This document shows positions 26,374-35,669 of a stretch of DNA of 64,000 bases, piece by piece. The stretch spans positions 596,001-660,000 of the forward strand of contig NZ_CP063656.1 of assembly GCF_015209725.1 (NCBI RefSeq). Reading direction: 5' to 3'. A program made the translations under genes and the position numbers. Under the pieces are notes generated by a model, which was not told the DNA's origin, did no database searches, and was given only the letters and a program-made list of their open reading frames with translations. This DNA comes from Lysobacter ciconiae. GTDB lineage: Bacteria; Pseudomonadota; Gammaproteobacteria; Xanthomonadales; Xanthomonadaceae. Each line of letters opens with the position of its first letter. The stretch's first letter is position 1.

Positions 26374-28904
26374 AGTCGTGCCCCGAGCGCCTGCGCAATG
26401 GCCAGCACGTCGCCGAACACGCCGGCGGCGGTGACCTCCGGCCCGGCGCCGGGGCCCTGCACGACCAGTGGGTTGTCGGTGTAGCGACGGGTGTGGAACT
26501 GGATCAGGTTGTCGGTCAGACGGGTGTACAGGCTGGCGTGTCCTGCCGGCGGCACCACCAGGGCGACGCTCGCACGCCCGTCGCGGTCCATCCGGGCCAG
26601 GTAGCGCAAGGCGCCGCCGCCGGCCAGCGCGTCGTCAAGTCGCGCCTGCAGCGGTGTATCCAGCTCCTCCAGGCGGGCAAGGAATTCCTCCAGCGGAACA
26701 TCCTGCAGCGGCGGCGGCACAAGGTTTTCGATCTCGACATCCTCCAGTGACAGCATGCGACCGGCCTCGCGGGCGAGGATCACCAGCTTGCGGGCGACAT
26801 CGATGCCCGACAGGTCATCGCGCGGGTCGGGTTCGGTATAGCCCAGCTCGCGCGCCTCGCGCACCAGCGCGGAGAACGGCACGCTGCCATCGAAGCGGTT
26901 GAACAGCCACGCCAGCGTGCCCGACAACACGCCCTCGAAGGCGGTCAGTTCGTCACCGGTGTCGAGCTGGTTGCGCAGGGTCACGATCACCGGCAGGCCG
27001 GCGCCGACGGTGGCCTCGTAGCCGAAGCGGCCGCCGTGTCGGGTGGCGGCGCGGATCGCCTGGTAGCGGGCCAGGTCGCCGCTGCCGGCGTGCTTGCTCG
27101 GCGTCACGACATGGATGCCGGCGGCCAGCCAGTGCGGGTAGTAGTCGGCGATGGCGTCGCTGCCGCTGCAATCCACGATCAGCGCGTGCGGCAGATGGCT
27201 GGCGCGGACGTGATGGGCGAACGCATCCAGGTCCAGCGCCTCGCCGGCCTCCAGTGCCTCCAAAGCCTGTTGCGGCGGCAGGTTGCGAGGCGCCAGGCTC
27301 ATGCGGCGGCTGTTGGCGATCGCGCGCAGGCGCAGGTCGATGCCGCGCTGGCCCTCACCAGCTAGGCGCTGCAGCGAATCGGACAGCTGGCCGAGCAGGG
27401 CACGGCCGACCTTGCCGGGCCCGATGAGGCCAATGGAGAGTGTCTGCGGCGAAAGCCAGAACGCGGAATGCACGGCGCGCAAACCGCGCACGGCATCGGC
27501 GGCGTCCAGCGCGACGGAGATGTTGCGTTCGCTGGCGCCCTGGGCGATCGCGCGGATGTTGACCCGCGCCTTTGCCAGACCATCGAACAGCCGTGCGGCC
27601 ACACCGGGGGAGCCGACCATGCCGTCGCCCACGGCGGCGAGGATGACGATGCCCGGCGTCACCTCGACCCCGGCGACCAGCCCTTCTTCAATGGCGTCGG
27701 CGAAGGCGCTGGCGACCGCCTCGCGGGCCTGCGCCGCCTGCGCCTCGCGCACCACGCAGCAGATCGAATGCTCGCTGGAGCCCTGCGAGATCATCGTCAC
27801 CGAGACGCTTGCGGCATGCAGGGCCGCGAACATCCGCTCGGCGGTCCCCGGCACCCCGATCAGGCCGGCGCCACTGAGTTCCAGCAGGGCCATGCGTTCC
27901 ACCAGGCTGAGGCCTTTCACCGGCGACGCGGCTGCGGCGGACTCCAGGCTGATCACGGTGCCGGGGGCTGCTGGGTTGCGGGTGTTGCGGATGCGGATCG
28001 CCAGTCCGGCCTGCAGCGCCGGCGCCATGGTGCGCGGGTGCAGCACGCTGGCACCGAAATAGGAGAGCTCATTGGCCTCGGCGTAGGACATGGAATCCAG
28101 GCACACCGCATCCGGCACAAGCCGCGGGTCAGCGCTGAGCACGCCGTCGACGTCGGTCCAGATGGTGAGCTCGTTGGCATGCAGCAGGCGCCCGAACGCG
28201 GCCGCGGAATAGTCGCTGCCATTGCGCCCCAGCGTGGTATTCGCGCCCTCGCCATCGCGGGCGATGAAGCCGGTGATGACGCGGCCACGGGAGCATTGCT
28301 GCTCCCGCTCCGACCACTGTGCCAGGCGCGACTGGCTGGCCTCCCAGTCAACCGTGACGCCCAGCTCGCCGGGGTTGGCGACGAGCACCTCGCGCGCGTC
28401 CAGGCAGCCCCAGCCGGCATCGGCGCCCCCCAGCGCGACCTGCAACACGCGCGCGGAACAGACCTCGCCCAGGCCATGCACGCCTGCGATGTCGGCCTCG
28501 CTGCGCGCCTGCCCCGACGCCATCGCCGTCAGCGTGTCGCCCAGCGCGGCAAACCGGGCTTCCAGCCATTCGTGCAGGCCATGCGCCGAGCCCGAATCCA
28601 GCACATCCGCCGCGTCCAGATGGCGCTGGCGAAGCGCCATGAAGGCCGGCTTCCAGTCCGTGCCCGCAATGCTGGCATCGGCCAGCGCGATCAGGGTGTC
28701 GGTGACCCCGTGCATCGCCGAGACGACGACGAACTGGAGGCCGGACGCTGCCGCATCCATTTCGTCGAGGAGGGCGGCAACGCGCTGGTTGTGGGCGGCG
28801 TCGGCAAGGCTGCTGCCACCGAACTTGTGCACGTGGACGGACTTGAGGCCCGGCGCAAGTGGCTGCCCCGGATCGGTGCGCGGCGGGGCAAGGGGGGAGG
28901 GCAT
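26370..28904 (-). CDS. thrA: Bifunctional aspartate kinase / homoserine dehydrogenase I
   Basis: 844 residues. Aspartate kinase domain first (VHKFGGSSLADAAHNQ at about residue 24, TLGRNGSDYSAAAFG), then two ACT-type regulatory repeats (about 310-460, with LLELSGAGLIGVPG and VILAAVGDGMVG), then NAD(P)-dependent homoserine dehydrogenase (LIGPGKVGRALLGQL at about 470, TVGAGLPVIVTL, EPDPRDDLSGIDVARK). Catalyses the first and third steps from aspartate to threonine; E. coli ThrA is inhibited by threonine. It starts 45 bp after leuB with no terminator visible between, so transcription from the ilv-leu genes probably continues into thrABC. Confidence 0.97.
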   Translation of the reverse strand: MPSPLAPPRTDPGQPLAPGLKSVHVHKFGGSSLADAAHNQRVAALLDEMDAAASGLQFVVVSAMHGVTDTLIALADASIAGTDWKPAFMALRQRHLDAADVLDSGSAHGLHEWLEARFAALGDTLTAMASGQARSEADIAGVHGLGEVCSARVLQVALGGADAGWGCLDAREVLVANPGELGVTVDWEASQSRLAQWSEREQQCSRGRVITGFIARDGEGANTTLGRNGSDYSAAAFGRLLHANELTIWTDVDGVLSADPRLVPDAVCLDSMSYAEANELSYFGASVLHPRTMAPALQAGLAIRIRNTRNPAAPGTVISLESAAAASPVKGLSLVERMALLELSGAGLIGVPGTAERMFAALHAASVSVTMISQGSSEHSICCVVREAQAAQAREAVASAFADAIEEGLVAGVEVTPGIVILAAVGDGMVGSPGVAARLFDGLAKARVNIRAIAQGASERNISVALDAADAVRGLRAVHSAFWLSPQTLSIGLIGPGKVGRALLGQLSDSLQRLAGEGQRGIDLRLRAIANSRRMSLAPRNLPPQQALEALEAGEALDLDAFAHHVRASHLPHALIVDCSGSDAIADYYPHWLAAGIHVVTPSKHAGSGDLARYQAIRAATRHGGRFGYEATVGAGLPVIVTLRNQLDTGDELTAFEGVLSGTLAWLFNRFDGSVPFSALVREARELGYTEPDPRDDLSGIDVARKLVILAREAGRMLSLEDVEIENLVPPPLQDVPLEEFLARLEELDTPLQARLDDALAGGGALRYLARMDRDGRASVALVVPPAGHASLYTRLTDNLIQFHTRRYTDNPLVVQGPGAGPEVTAAGVFGDVLAIAQALGARL

Positions 28905-28949
28905 TCGGGAATCCTGTGGGTCTGCGTTGGGGAGGGCGTGGCTTAAGGT

Positions 28950-30038
28950 TCAGTCGCGCATGCAAACGGCGTAGCAGCGGACCTGCAGGTTTTCCAGCAC
29001 TGCCGCGGTGGCGGCGCGGGTGCCGATCGCTGCGCCACTGCCCTGGATGTCGGCGGTGAAGGCACCTGAGTCCAATGCCTGCGATACCGCCTGCTCCACG
29101 CAGTCCGCCTCGTCGTCCAGTCCGAGCGAGTGGCGCAGCAGCATCGCCGCACTGAGTATCGCCGCAACCGGGTTGGCGATGCCGCGACCGGCGATGTCGG
29201 GTGCCGAGCCGTGAATCGGCTCGTACACGCCGGGCTTGCCGTCGCCCAGCGAGGCCGACGGCAGCAGGCCCATCGATCCGGCCAGCATCGAGGCCTCGTC
29301 GGTGAGGATGTCGCCGAACATGTTCTCGGTCACGATCACGTCGTACTCGCGCGGACGCGACAGCAGGTGCATCGCCATCGAGTCGACCAGCTGGTGTTCC
29401 AGGGTGATGTCGGGGAACTCGTCTGCGACCACCCGGGTGGCGACCTCGCGCCACAGGCGCGAGGTTTCCAGCACGTTGGCCTTGTCCACCGAGGTCAGGT
29501 GGCCGCGGCGCTGGCGGGCCAGCTGCCCTGCGCGGCGGACGACGCGCTCGACTTCGCTCACGCTGTACTCGCACAGGTCGCTGGCGCTGTCGCTGGCGCG
29601 CTGTTTCCGGCCGAAGTAGATCCCGCCGGTCAGCTCCCGCACCACCACCAGGTCGACCCCGTTGAGCAGGTGCGGTTTGATTGGCGAGGCACCCAGCGCG
29701 GCGGGGTGCGGTTTGACCGGACGCAGGTTGGCGTACAGGCCCAGACCCTTGCGCAGCGCCAGCAGGCCCTGCTCGGGCCGGACGCTCGCCTTTGGATCGG
29801 ACCACTTCGGCCCGCCCACGGCGCCCAGCAATACGGCGTCGGCGGTGCGGCAGGCATCCAGCGTGCTCTGCGGCAAGGCCTCGCCGGTGGCGTCAATGGC
29901 GGCGCCACCGATCAGGTGCTCATTGAAGCTGAAGCGATGGCCGTAGGCGGACTCGACCGCTTGCAGGGCTTCCACGGCGGCGGCGGTGACCTCCGGGCCG
30001 ATCCCGTCACCGGGCAGGACAACAATGTCAGCGTGCAT
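28950..30038 (-). CDS. leuB: 3-isopropylmalate dehydrogenase
   Basis: Oxidatively decarboxylates 3-isopropylmalate with NAD+. 362 residues. N terminus IVVLPGDGIGPEVTAAAVEAL, ELTGGIYFG and the metal/substrate-site TENMFGDILTDEASML and YEPIHGSAPDIAGRG motifs are all present. The start at 30038 overlaps leuD by 11 bp. The C terminus is slightly extended (RCYAVCMRD). It is the last leu gene before thrA. Confidence 0.97.
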   Translation of the reverse strand: MHADIVVLPGDGIGPEVTAAAVEALQAVESAYGHRFSFNEHLIGGAAIDATGEALPQSTLDACRTADAVLLGAVGGPKWSDPKASVRPEQGLLALRKGLGLYANLRPVKPHPAALGASPIKPHLLNGVDLVVVRELTGGIYFGRKQRASDSASDLCEYSVSEVERVVRRAGQLARQRRGHLTSVDKANVLETSRLWREVATRVVADEFPDITLEHQLVDSMAMHLLSRPREYDVIVTENMFGDILTDEASMLAGSMGLLPSASLGDGKPGVYEPIHGSAPDIAGRGIANPVAAILSAAMLLRHSLGLDDEADCVEQAVSQALDSGAFTADIQGSGAAIGTRAATAAVLENLQVRCYAVCMRD

Positions 30039-30609
30039 GGTTCAACTCCTCGTAACGGGCGATGGCGGGTTCCTGCTTGAGCAGGTAGCCGAGCTGGTCG
30101 ACGCCTTCCAGCAGGCAGGTGCGCGCGAACTCGTCCAGCGGGAAGGCGAACCGGCGGCCGTCGGACAGGCGCACCTCACTGCTGGCGACATCGATGTGCA
30201 GTGCGATGCCCGGCCGGGCGAGCAGCTCCTCGACGATGGCTTCGGGCAGGACGATCGGCAGCAGGCCGTTCTTGAGTGCGTTGCTGCGGAAGATGTCGGC
30301 GATCTGGGCACTGATCACCGCCTGCAGGCCGAGATCGAGCAGGGCCCAGGGCGCGTGCTCGCGCGATGAGCCGCAGCCGAAGTTGCGGCCGGCGACCAGG
30401 ATCTGCGCGTCGCGGTTGGCCGGGTCGTTGAAGGGAAATGCCGGGTCCGGGGTGCCATCGGCGCGCTGGCGCCAGTCATGGAAGGCGAACCGGCCCAGAC
30501 CCCGGCGCTCGGTGGTGGTCAAAAAACGTGCGGGGATGATCTGGTCGGTATCGATGTTGCGTTCGCGCAGGACGACCGTGCGCGAGCGCAGTTCGGTGAT
30601 GGCGCTCAT
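30028..30609 (-). CDS. leuD: 3-isopropylmalate dehydratase small subunit
   Basis: 193 residues. The swivelling small subunit of isopropylmalate isomerase. NIDTDQIIPARFL and the AGRNFGCGSSREHAPWAL loop, which closes over the substrate, are intact. Slightly shorter than E. coli LeuD (201). Start at 30609 overlaps the leuA/leuC stop by 4 bp. Its partner, the large subunit, is here the C-terminal half of the fused LeuA-LeuC protein, so assembly would tether LeuA to the isomerase. Confidence 0.97.
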   Translation of the reverse strand: MSAITELRSRTVVLRERNIDTDQIIPARFLTTTERRGLGRFAFHDWRQRADGTPDPAFPFNDPANRDAQILVAGRNFGCGSSREHAPWALLDLGLQAVISAQIADIFRSNALKNGLLPIVLPEAIVEELLARPGIALHIDVASSEVRLSDGRRFAFPLDEFARTCLLEGVDQLGYLLKQEPAIARYEELNHAR

Positions 30610-33600
30610 GACGTGGCCTCCGCGACGACGTTGCGCGGCGGTGTATCGGCTGCGGTCGGCCCACGGCTCTCTTCGCGCAGGAACGCCTCCGGGTCGGTGA
30701 TCTCCCCGCGCACGGCGCAGACCGCCGCGGTCAGCGGCGAGGCGAGCACGGTGCGTGCACCCTGGCCCTGGCGACCTTCGAAGTTGCGGTTGCTGGTGGA
30801 CACCGCCAGTTGCCCGGGCGCGACCAGGTCACCGTTCATCGCGATGCACATCGAGCAGCCCGGCTCGCGCCATTCCGCGCCGGCGGCCCGCACGATCCGG
30901 TCGATCCCCTCGGCTTCGGCCTCGCGCTTGATCTGCACTGAACCGGGCACCACCAGCATGCGCACGCGCGGGTGCACCTTGCGGCCGCGCAGGATCCCTG
31001 CCGCCTGGCGCAGGTCGTCCAGCCGCGAATTGGTGCAGCTGCCGATGAACACCACGTCTACCGGTTGTCCGGCCAAGGGCTGGCCGCCGGCGAAGCCCAT
31101 GTACGCCAGTGCCTTGCTGTCGTCATCATTGCCGGGCGGGGGCAACGGCAGGTCGATCGCGGTCACCTGGCCGGGGTGGGTGCCCCAGGTCACGGTGGGC
31201 CGGATGTCGGCCGCATCGATGCGGACCTCGCGGTCGAAGCGCGCGCCATCGTCGCTGCGCAGCGTGCGCCAGCGCGCGACCGCCTGTTCGAACGCCTCGC
31301 CCTGCGGCGCGCGCGGCTTGCCGCGCAGGTACGCGAAGGTGGTCTCGTCGGGAGCGATCAGGCCGGCGCGGGCGCCCGCCTCGATCGACATGTTGCACAC
31401 CGTCATCCGCTCATCCATCGACAACGCGCGTATGGCGCTGCCGCGGTACTCGATGACGTGGCCGGTGCCACCGTTGACGCCGATCACCCCGATCACGTGC
31501 AGGATCAGGTCCTTGGCGGTCACCGACGCTCCCAGTTGGCCGTCGATGGTGATCGCCAGCGTGCGCGGCTTGCGTTGCAGCAGGCATTGGGTGGCCAGCA
31601 CGTGGACGACCTCGCTGGTGCCGATGCCGAAGGCCAGCGCGCCGAACGCGCCGTGGGTCGCGGTGTGGCTGTCGCCGCAGACCACGGTCATGCCCGGCTG
31701 GGTCAGCCCCAGCTCGGGTCCGATCACGTGGACGATCCCGCGATGGTCGCTGTCGAAATCGAACAGTTCGATGCCGCGGCGCGCCGCGTTGTCGCGCAGG
31801 GTCGCGACCTGCTTCTCGGCTTCGGGCGTTGCGTAGGGCAGGCTGCCGTCCGCGTTGCGCGGCAGGGTCGGGGTGGAGTGGTCCAGGGTGCCCTTGGTCA
31901 ACTCCGGGCGGCGCACCTTCAGGCCGCGCGAGTCCAGCTCGGTGAAGGCCTGCGGCGTGGTCACCTCGTGGATCAGGTGCAGGTCGATGTACAGCACGGC
32001 CGGCGAGGCCTCGCTCTCAGGGCTGACCAGGTGGCGATCCCAGAGCTTGTCGAACAGCGTACGCGGCGCGCCGCTGCCGGCGCGGTGGATGCGGTTGGCG
32101 ATGTCCAGCCACGCCAGCGCGGACGCCTCCAGGATGTCGGTGCTGGTGCCCGAGCCGGTGTGCTCGACGCCGTCCAGGGTCGCGACCACGCTGGCCTGGC
32201 CCTGGGCGTCATCGCCGGCGGTGATGCTGGAGATCTGGAAGCTTTCGATCTCCAGCGGCAGGTCCGCCGACCGCGACAGGGCCGCAAACAGGGCGTGCAC
32301 CGGCCCGTCGCCGACGGCCGCCTCTTCGGCGACCGTGCCGCACGGCCTGGCCAGGCGGACGCTTGCGGTCGGCAGCATGCCCTCACCCACGCCGGTGGAT
32401 GCGTGCACGCGCAGCAGCCGGAAGCCGCGCCGCAGCGGCGCGTCGGTGCCCAGCACCAGCGTCTCCAGGTCGGCGTCGAAGACTTCGCGTTTCTTCTCGG
32501 CCAGCACCTTGAACGCCTCAAAGACGTCGTTCAGGCGGGTGTCGTCGACCATCAGGCCCAGCGTCTGCAACCGGTCGATGAGGGCCGCGCGGCCGCTGTG
32601 GCGACCCATCACCATCTGCGACTGCTCCCAGCCCACGTCCTGAGGACGCATGATCTCGTAGGTGCCGCGGTGCTTGAGCATGCCGTGCTGGTGGATGCCG
32701 GATTCGTGGGCGAACGCGTTCTGCCCGACGATCGCCTTGTTGCGCTGCACGCGCATGCCGGTGATCCGCGACAGCAGGCGCGAGGTCGGCACCAGCCGGC
32801 GCGTATCGATCCGCGTGGTCGCATTGAAGTAGCTGCGGCGCACGTTCAGCGCCATCACCAGTTCCTCCAGGGCGCAGTTGCCGGCCCGCTCGCCGATGCC
32901 ATTGATGGTGCATTCGACCTGCCGGGCGCCGCCCTCGATCGCGGCCAGGCTGTTGGCGACGGCCAGGCCCAGGTCGTTGTGGCAGTGCGCGCTGAACACC
33001 GCGCGCTTCGCGTCACGCACGTTGACGCGCAGGTATTCGAACAGGGAGCGGATCTCCGCCGGCGTGGTGTAGCCGACGGTGTCGGGGATGTTCAGCGTGG
33101 TCGCGCCGGCGGCGATCGCCGCGCTGCAGACCTCGACCAGGAACTCGGGCTCGGTGCGCAGGGCATCCTCGGCCGAGAACTCGACGTCGTCGAGGTAGCG
33201 CCGTGCCATTTCCACGCCCATCACCGCGCGTTCGATCACCTGCTCTTTGTTCAAGCCGAGCTTGTGCTCGCGATGCAGCGGGCTGGTGGACAGGAACACG
33301 TGCATGCGCGCGTCTTCGGCGCCTTCCAGCGCGCGCGCGCTGGCTTGGATGTCGCCGGTGTGGCAGCGCGCCAGCGCCGCCAGCGTGGAGCCGCGTACTT
33401 CCCGCACGATCCGGCGGGTGGCCTCGACTTCCGCCTCCGAGCTGGCCGGGAAGCCGACTTCGATCACGTCCACCCCGAGGTCGGCCAGCGCGTGGGCGAA
33501 CCGCAGCTTCTGCGGCGCGGTCATGCTGCAGCCCGGCGACTGCTCGCCATCGCGCAGGCTGGTGTCGAAGATGCGTACGTGCCCGGCAGACGAGTGTTCG

Positions 33601-33677
33601 CCGGGTACGTGCCCGGCAGGAGCGTGTTCGTCGTGTGCGGCGTCGGAAATGGCTACGTCGGGTTCGTGGGTGCTCAT
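30606..33677 (-). CDS. leuA-leuC: LeuA-LeuC fusion: 2-isopropylmalate synthase joined to isopropylmalate isomerase large subunit
   Basis: A single 1023-residue open frame. Residues about 37-530 are 2-isopropylmalate synthase: IFDTSLRDGEQSPG, metal ligands in AHCHNDLG, NGIGERAGN and a C-terminal allosteric domain with GSGTSTDILEASALAWLD. From residue about 539 (RTLFDKLWDRHLV, codons below 32063) it is LeuC: IDLHLIHEVTTPQAF, CGDSHTATHGAFGALAFG, and 4Fe-4S ligands in GSCTNSR and GCSMCIAMN. Only about seven residues separate the two, with no stop and no ATG, GTG or TTG where LeuC would start. The start ATG at 33677 overlaps tdcB by 4 bp; residues 1-36 are a His-rich extension. Separate leuA and leuC are the norm. 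An assembly error is possible, but both halves look intact. Confidence 0.9.
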   Translation of the reverse strand: MSTHEPDVAISDAAHDEHAPAGHVPGEHSSAGHVRIFDTSLRDGEQSPGCSMTAPQKLRFAHALADLGVDVIEVGFPASSEAEVEATRRIVREVRGSTLAALARCHTGDIQASARALEGAEDARMHVFLSTSPLHREHKLGLNKEQVIERAVMGVEMARRYLDDVEFSAEDALRTEPEFLVEVCSAAIAAGATTLNIPDTVGYTTPAEIRSLFEYLRVNVRDAKRAVFSAHCHNDLGLAVANSLAAIEGGARQVECTINGIGERAGNCALEELVMALNVRRSYFNATTRIDTRRLVPTSRLLSRITGMRVQRNKAIVGQNAFAHESGIHQHGMLKHRGTYEIMRPQDVGWEQSQMVMGRHSGRAALIDRLQTLGLMVDDTRLNDVFEAFKVLAEKKREVFDADLETLVLGTDAPLRRGFRLLRVHASTGVGEGMLPTASVRLARPCGTVAEEAAVGDGPVHALFAALSRSADLPLEIESFQISSITAGDDAQGQASVVATLDGVEHTGSGTSTDILEASALAWLDIANRIHRAGSGAPRTLFDKLWDRHLVSPESEASPAVLYIDLHLIHEVTTPQAFTELDSRGLKVRRPELTKGTLDHSTPTLPRNADGSLPYATPEAEKQVATLRDNAARRGIELFDFDSDHRGIVHVIGPELGLTQPGMTVVCGDSHTATHGAFGALAFGIGTSEVVHVLATQCLLQRKPRTLAITIDGQLGASVTAKDLILHVIGVIGVNGGTGHVIEYRGSAIRALSMDERMTVCNMSIEAGARAGLIAPDETTFAYLRGKPRAPQGEAFEQAVARWRTLRSDDGARFDREVRIDAADIRPTVTWGTHPGQVTAIDLPLPPPGNDDDSKALAYMGFAGGQPLAGQPVDVVFIGSCTNSRLDDLRQAAGILRGRKVHPRVRMLVVPGSVQIKREAEAEGIDRIVRAAGAEWREPGCSMCIAMNGDLVAPGQLAVSTSNRNFEGRQGQGARTVLASPLTAAVCAVRGEITDPEAFLREESRGPTAADTPPRNVVAEATS
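33575..33634. repeat. 30-bp tandem duplication inside leuA 5' end
   Basis: Two adjacent 30-bp units, each beginning GTACGTGCCCGGCAG, occupy 33575-33604 and 33605-33634. In the leuA frame they encode two ten-residue units containing AGHV (APAGHVPG-type and SSAGHVRI-type). They form most of the His-rich N-terminal extension that precedes the catalytic IFDTSLRDG. Confidence 0.8.
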
Positions 33678-34771
33678 GCGGGAATGACCTCGGGAGTGGG
33701 CGCCGGCGTGGGTTGTTCCACGGGGCGGGACGGCGCGGAGGCCGTGCTGGCAGGGGAAAGAGGGCGGACCGAGGCGGCACGCGTGGGCGGCGCGATGTCG
33801 CGGCTGCGGCGACGCGGGCGGCGCGGTGCGCGCGGGCGGACGTCGGCGAGCAGCTGGGCCAGCACGCTGGCGTCGATGTTGCCGCCGGAGACGACCGCGC
33901 ATTTGCGCCGACCGGCAACCCGGCGACCGGCGGCCAGCGCCAGCGCGCCGGCACCTTCGGCGATGACGTGCTCTTCCAGCGCCAGCCGGACCAGGGTTTC
34001 GCGCAGCTCCGCCTCGCGCACGATCACGATGTCGTCCAGCAACTCGGCCAGCAGCTCTCGGGTCAGCACCCCGGGCTCCTTGACCCGGACCCCGTCGGCA
34101 AGGGTGGTGGCACTCTCGCGCAGCTCGAAGTCGCCGCGCAGCGCACGCGCCATCGAGTCCACGCCTTCGACCTGGGCGCCGACGATGCGCACGCCTTGGG
34201 ATTTGAGCGCCAGCGCCACTCCGGAGGCCAGCCCGCCCCCGCCGATCGGCACCAGCACGACGTCGGGTGCCAGCGCGGCCATCTCCAGGCCGACGGTGCC
34301 CTGGCCGGCGATCACATCGGGATCGTCGAAGGCCGACAGCAGGCGGTAGTCGTTCTGCTCGGCCAGCTCGGCGGCGAAGGCCCTGGCTTCGTCATAGGTA
34401 TCGCCGTGCAACCGGACGGTCGCGCTCCAGTGGGCCACGCCGGCGACCTTGGTCTGCGGGGCATTGCCCGGCATCACCGCAATGACCGGCACGCGCAGAC
34501 GGTAGCCGGCCCAGGCCAGCCCCTGCGCGTGGTTACCGGCCGACGCCGCGATCACCGGCCGCTGGTCGCCACGCTCGCGCATCGCCAGCAGCGCGTTCAT
34601 CGCCCCGCGCACCTTGTAGGACCCGGTCCGCTGCAGGTTTTCCAGCTTCAACCAGCAGCCGAAACGCTCGGCATAGTGCAACGGCGTCGCCGCCAGATAC
34701 GGCCGCAACCGCGCCTGCGCCGCCAGCACGGCGGAAGCGTTCACACCCGCCATTGCCATCGCCTCAGTCAC
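33674..34771 (-). CDS. tdcB: Threonine dehydratase, short catabolic-type (no regulatory ACT domain)
   Basis: Deaminates threonine to 2-oxobutyrate, the entry to isoleucine. 365 residues from a GTG at 34771; ATGs at 34759 and 34753 are alternatives. The PLP lysine is in GSYKVRGAMNAL; SAGNHAQGLAWAG and PIGGGGLASGVAL bind PLP phosphate. The catalytic domain ends around residue 310 and is not followed by an ACT-like regulatory domain but by about 55 residues of Pro/Arg/Ala-rich low complexity. In xanthomonads this short enzyme sits in the ilv cluster in place of a regulated IlvA. It overlaps ilvE by 8 bp and leuA by 4 bp. Confidence 0.92.
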   Translation of the reverse strand: MTEAMAMAGVNASAVLAAQARLRPYLAATPLHYAERFGCWLKLENLQRTGSYKVRGAMNALLAMRERGDQRPVIAASAGNHAQGLAWAGYRLRVPVIAVMPGNAPQTKVAGVAHWSATVRLHGDTYDEARAFAAELAEQNDYRLLSAFDDPDVIAGQGTVGLEMAALAPDVVLVPIGGGGLASGVALALKSQGVRIVGAQVEGVDSMARALRGDFELRESATTLADGVRVKEPGVLTRELLAELLDDIVIVREAELRETLVRLALEEHVIAEGAGALALAAGRRVAGRRKCAVVSGGNIDASVLAQLLADVRPRAPRRPRRRSRDIAPPTRAASVRPLSPASTASAPSRPVEQPTPAPTPEVIPA

Positions 34772-35669
34772 GGGGCAGGCCTACATCCGTCAGCCAGGCG
34801 CGATGGCTGCTGTCCGCGCCACTGACCACATCGCGGTACAGCTGGGCGATCTCCCTGCCGCGCTTGTCGTACGCAAAGCGGTGCTCGTTGAGGATGTTGA
34901 TCGGGGTGACTTCCGCCGCCGTACCGCAGACGAAGACCTCGTCGGCCTGCATCAGCTCGGCCAGCGGGACCGCGCGCGACTCCGCACCGGTCAGCGCGAT
35001 CACCGTGTCTCGGGTGATGCCTGGCAGCGCATCGGCGTGCTCGACGGCGGTGAGCTTGTCGCCGTTGAGCATGAACACGTTGGCGCCGGTGCACTCCACC
35101 ACCATGCCCGCCTCGTCGACGAACAGGGCCTCGTCAAACCCGCGCGTCTTGGCCTCGTGCTTGGCCAGGATCGAGTTGACGTAGGCCCCGCACAGCTTCA
35201 GCGGCGGCAGCGAGGTTGCCGGATTGCGGCGCCACGAGGACACGCCCAGCTTCACCGCGCTGCCCGACAGATGCACCACGGTGCCGAAGGTGGCGACCAT
35301 CAGGTGCTTGCTCAGCGGCGCGACGTCCAGGCCGATCGAGCCGGTGCCGCACCACGCCAGCGGCCGGATATAGGCCGCGCTCTGGCGGTTCGCGCGCAGC
35401 ACCTGCAAGGTCGCCGCCGTCGCCTGCCGGACGTCGAAGTCGATGCCCAGCAGCTCGCAACCCTTGCGCATCCGCTCCATGTGTTCGGGCAGGCGGAACA
35501 CCGCCGACCCGCCATCGACGGTCTGGTAACTGCGGATGCCCTCGAACACGCCGCTGCCGTAGTGCAGGGCGTGCGTGGTCAGCGGCGCCAGCGGCGCGTC
35601 GGCGCGGACCAGTTCGCCGTCGAACCACAGCTGCAGCACGGGGTTTCCCGCGGCGTCTTTCAGCGCCAT
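34764..35669 (-). CDS. ilvE: Branched-chain amino acid aminotransferase
   Basis: Transaminates the keto acids of Leu, Ile and Val. 301 residues, fold-type IV PLP enzyme. LWFDGELVRAD near the N terminus, HYGSGVFEGIRSY, the PLP lysine in LKLCGAYVNSILAK, FDEALFVDEAG and ECTGANVFML identify it. The length is as usual. Start overlaps the ilvM stop by 10 bp and its own stop overlaps tdcB, so it is translationally coupled on both sides. Confidence 0.96.
   Translation of the reverse strand: MALKDAAGNPVLQLWFDGELVRADAPLAPLTTHALHYGSGVFEGIRSYQTVDGGSAVFRLPEHMERMRKGCELLGIDFDVRQATAATLQVLRANRQSAAYIRPLAWCGTGSIGLDVAPLSKHLMVATFGTVVHLSGSAVKLGVSSWRRNPATSLPPLKLCGAYVNSILAKHEAKTRGFDEALFVDEAGMVVECTGANVFMLNGDKLTAVEHADALPGITRDTVIALTGAESRAVPLAELMQADEVFVCGTAAEVTPINILNEHRFAYDKRGREIAQLYRDVVSGADSSHRAWLTDVGLPRD

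Noticed and set aside
32030..32110. A separate start codon for leuC
   Set aside because: No ATG, GTG or TTG in frame close to the conserved RTLFDKLW start, and no ribosome site, so the fusion reading is preferred.
30972..34349. Plus-strand open frame of over 1100 codons across leuA/leuC and tdcB
   Set aside because: It is antisense to well-supported enzymes; composition (Arg/His/Gln/Val-rich, no motif) is the usual by-product of GC-rich codon structure.
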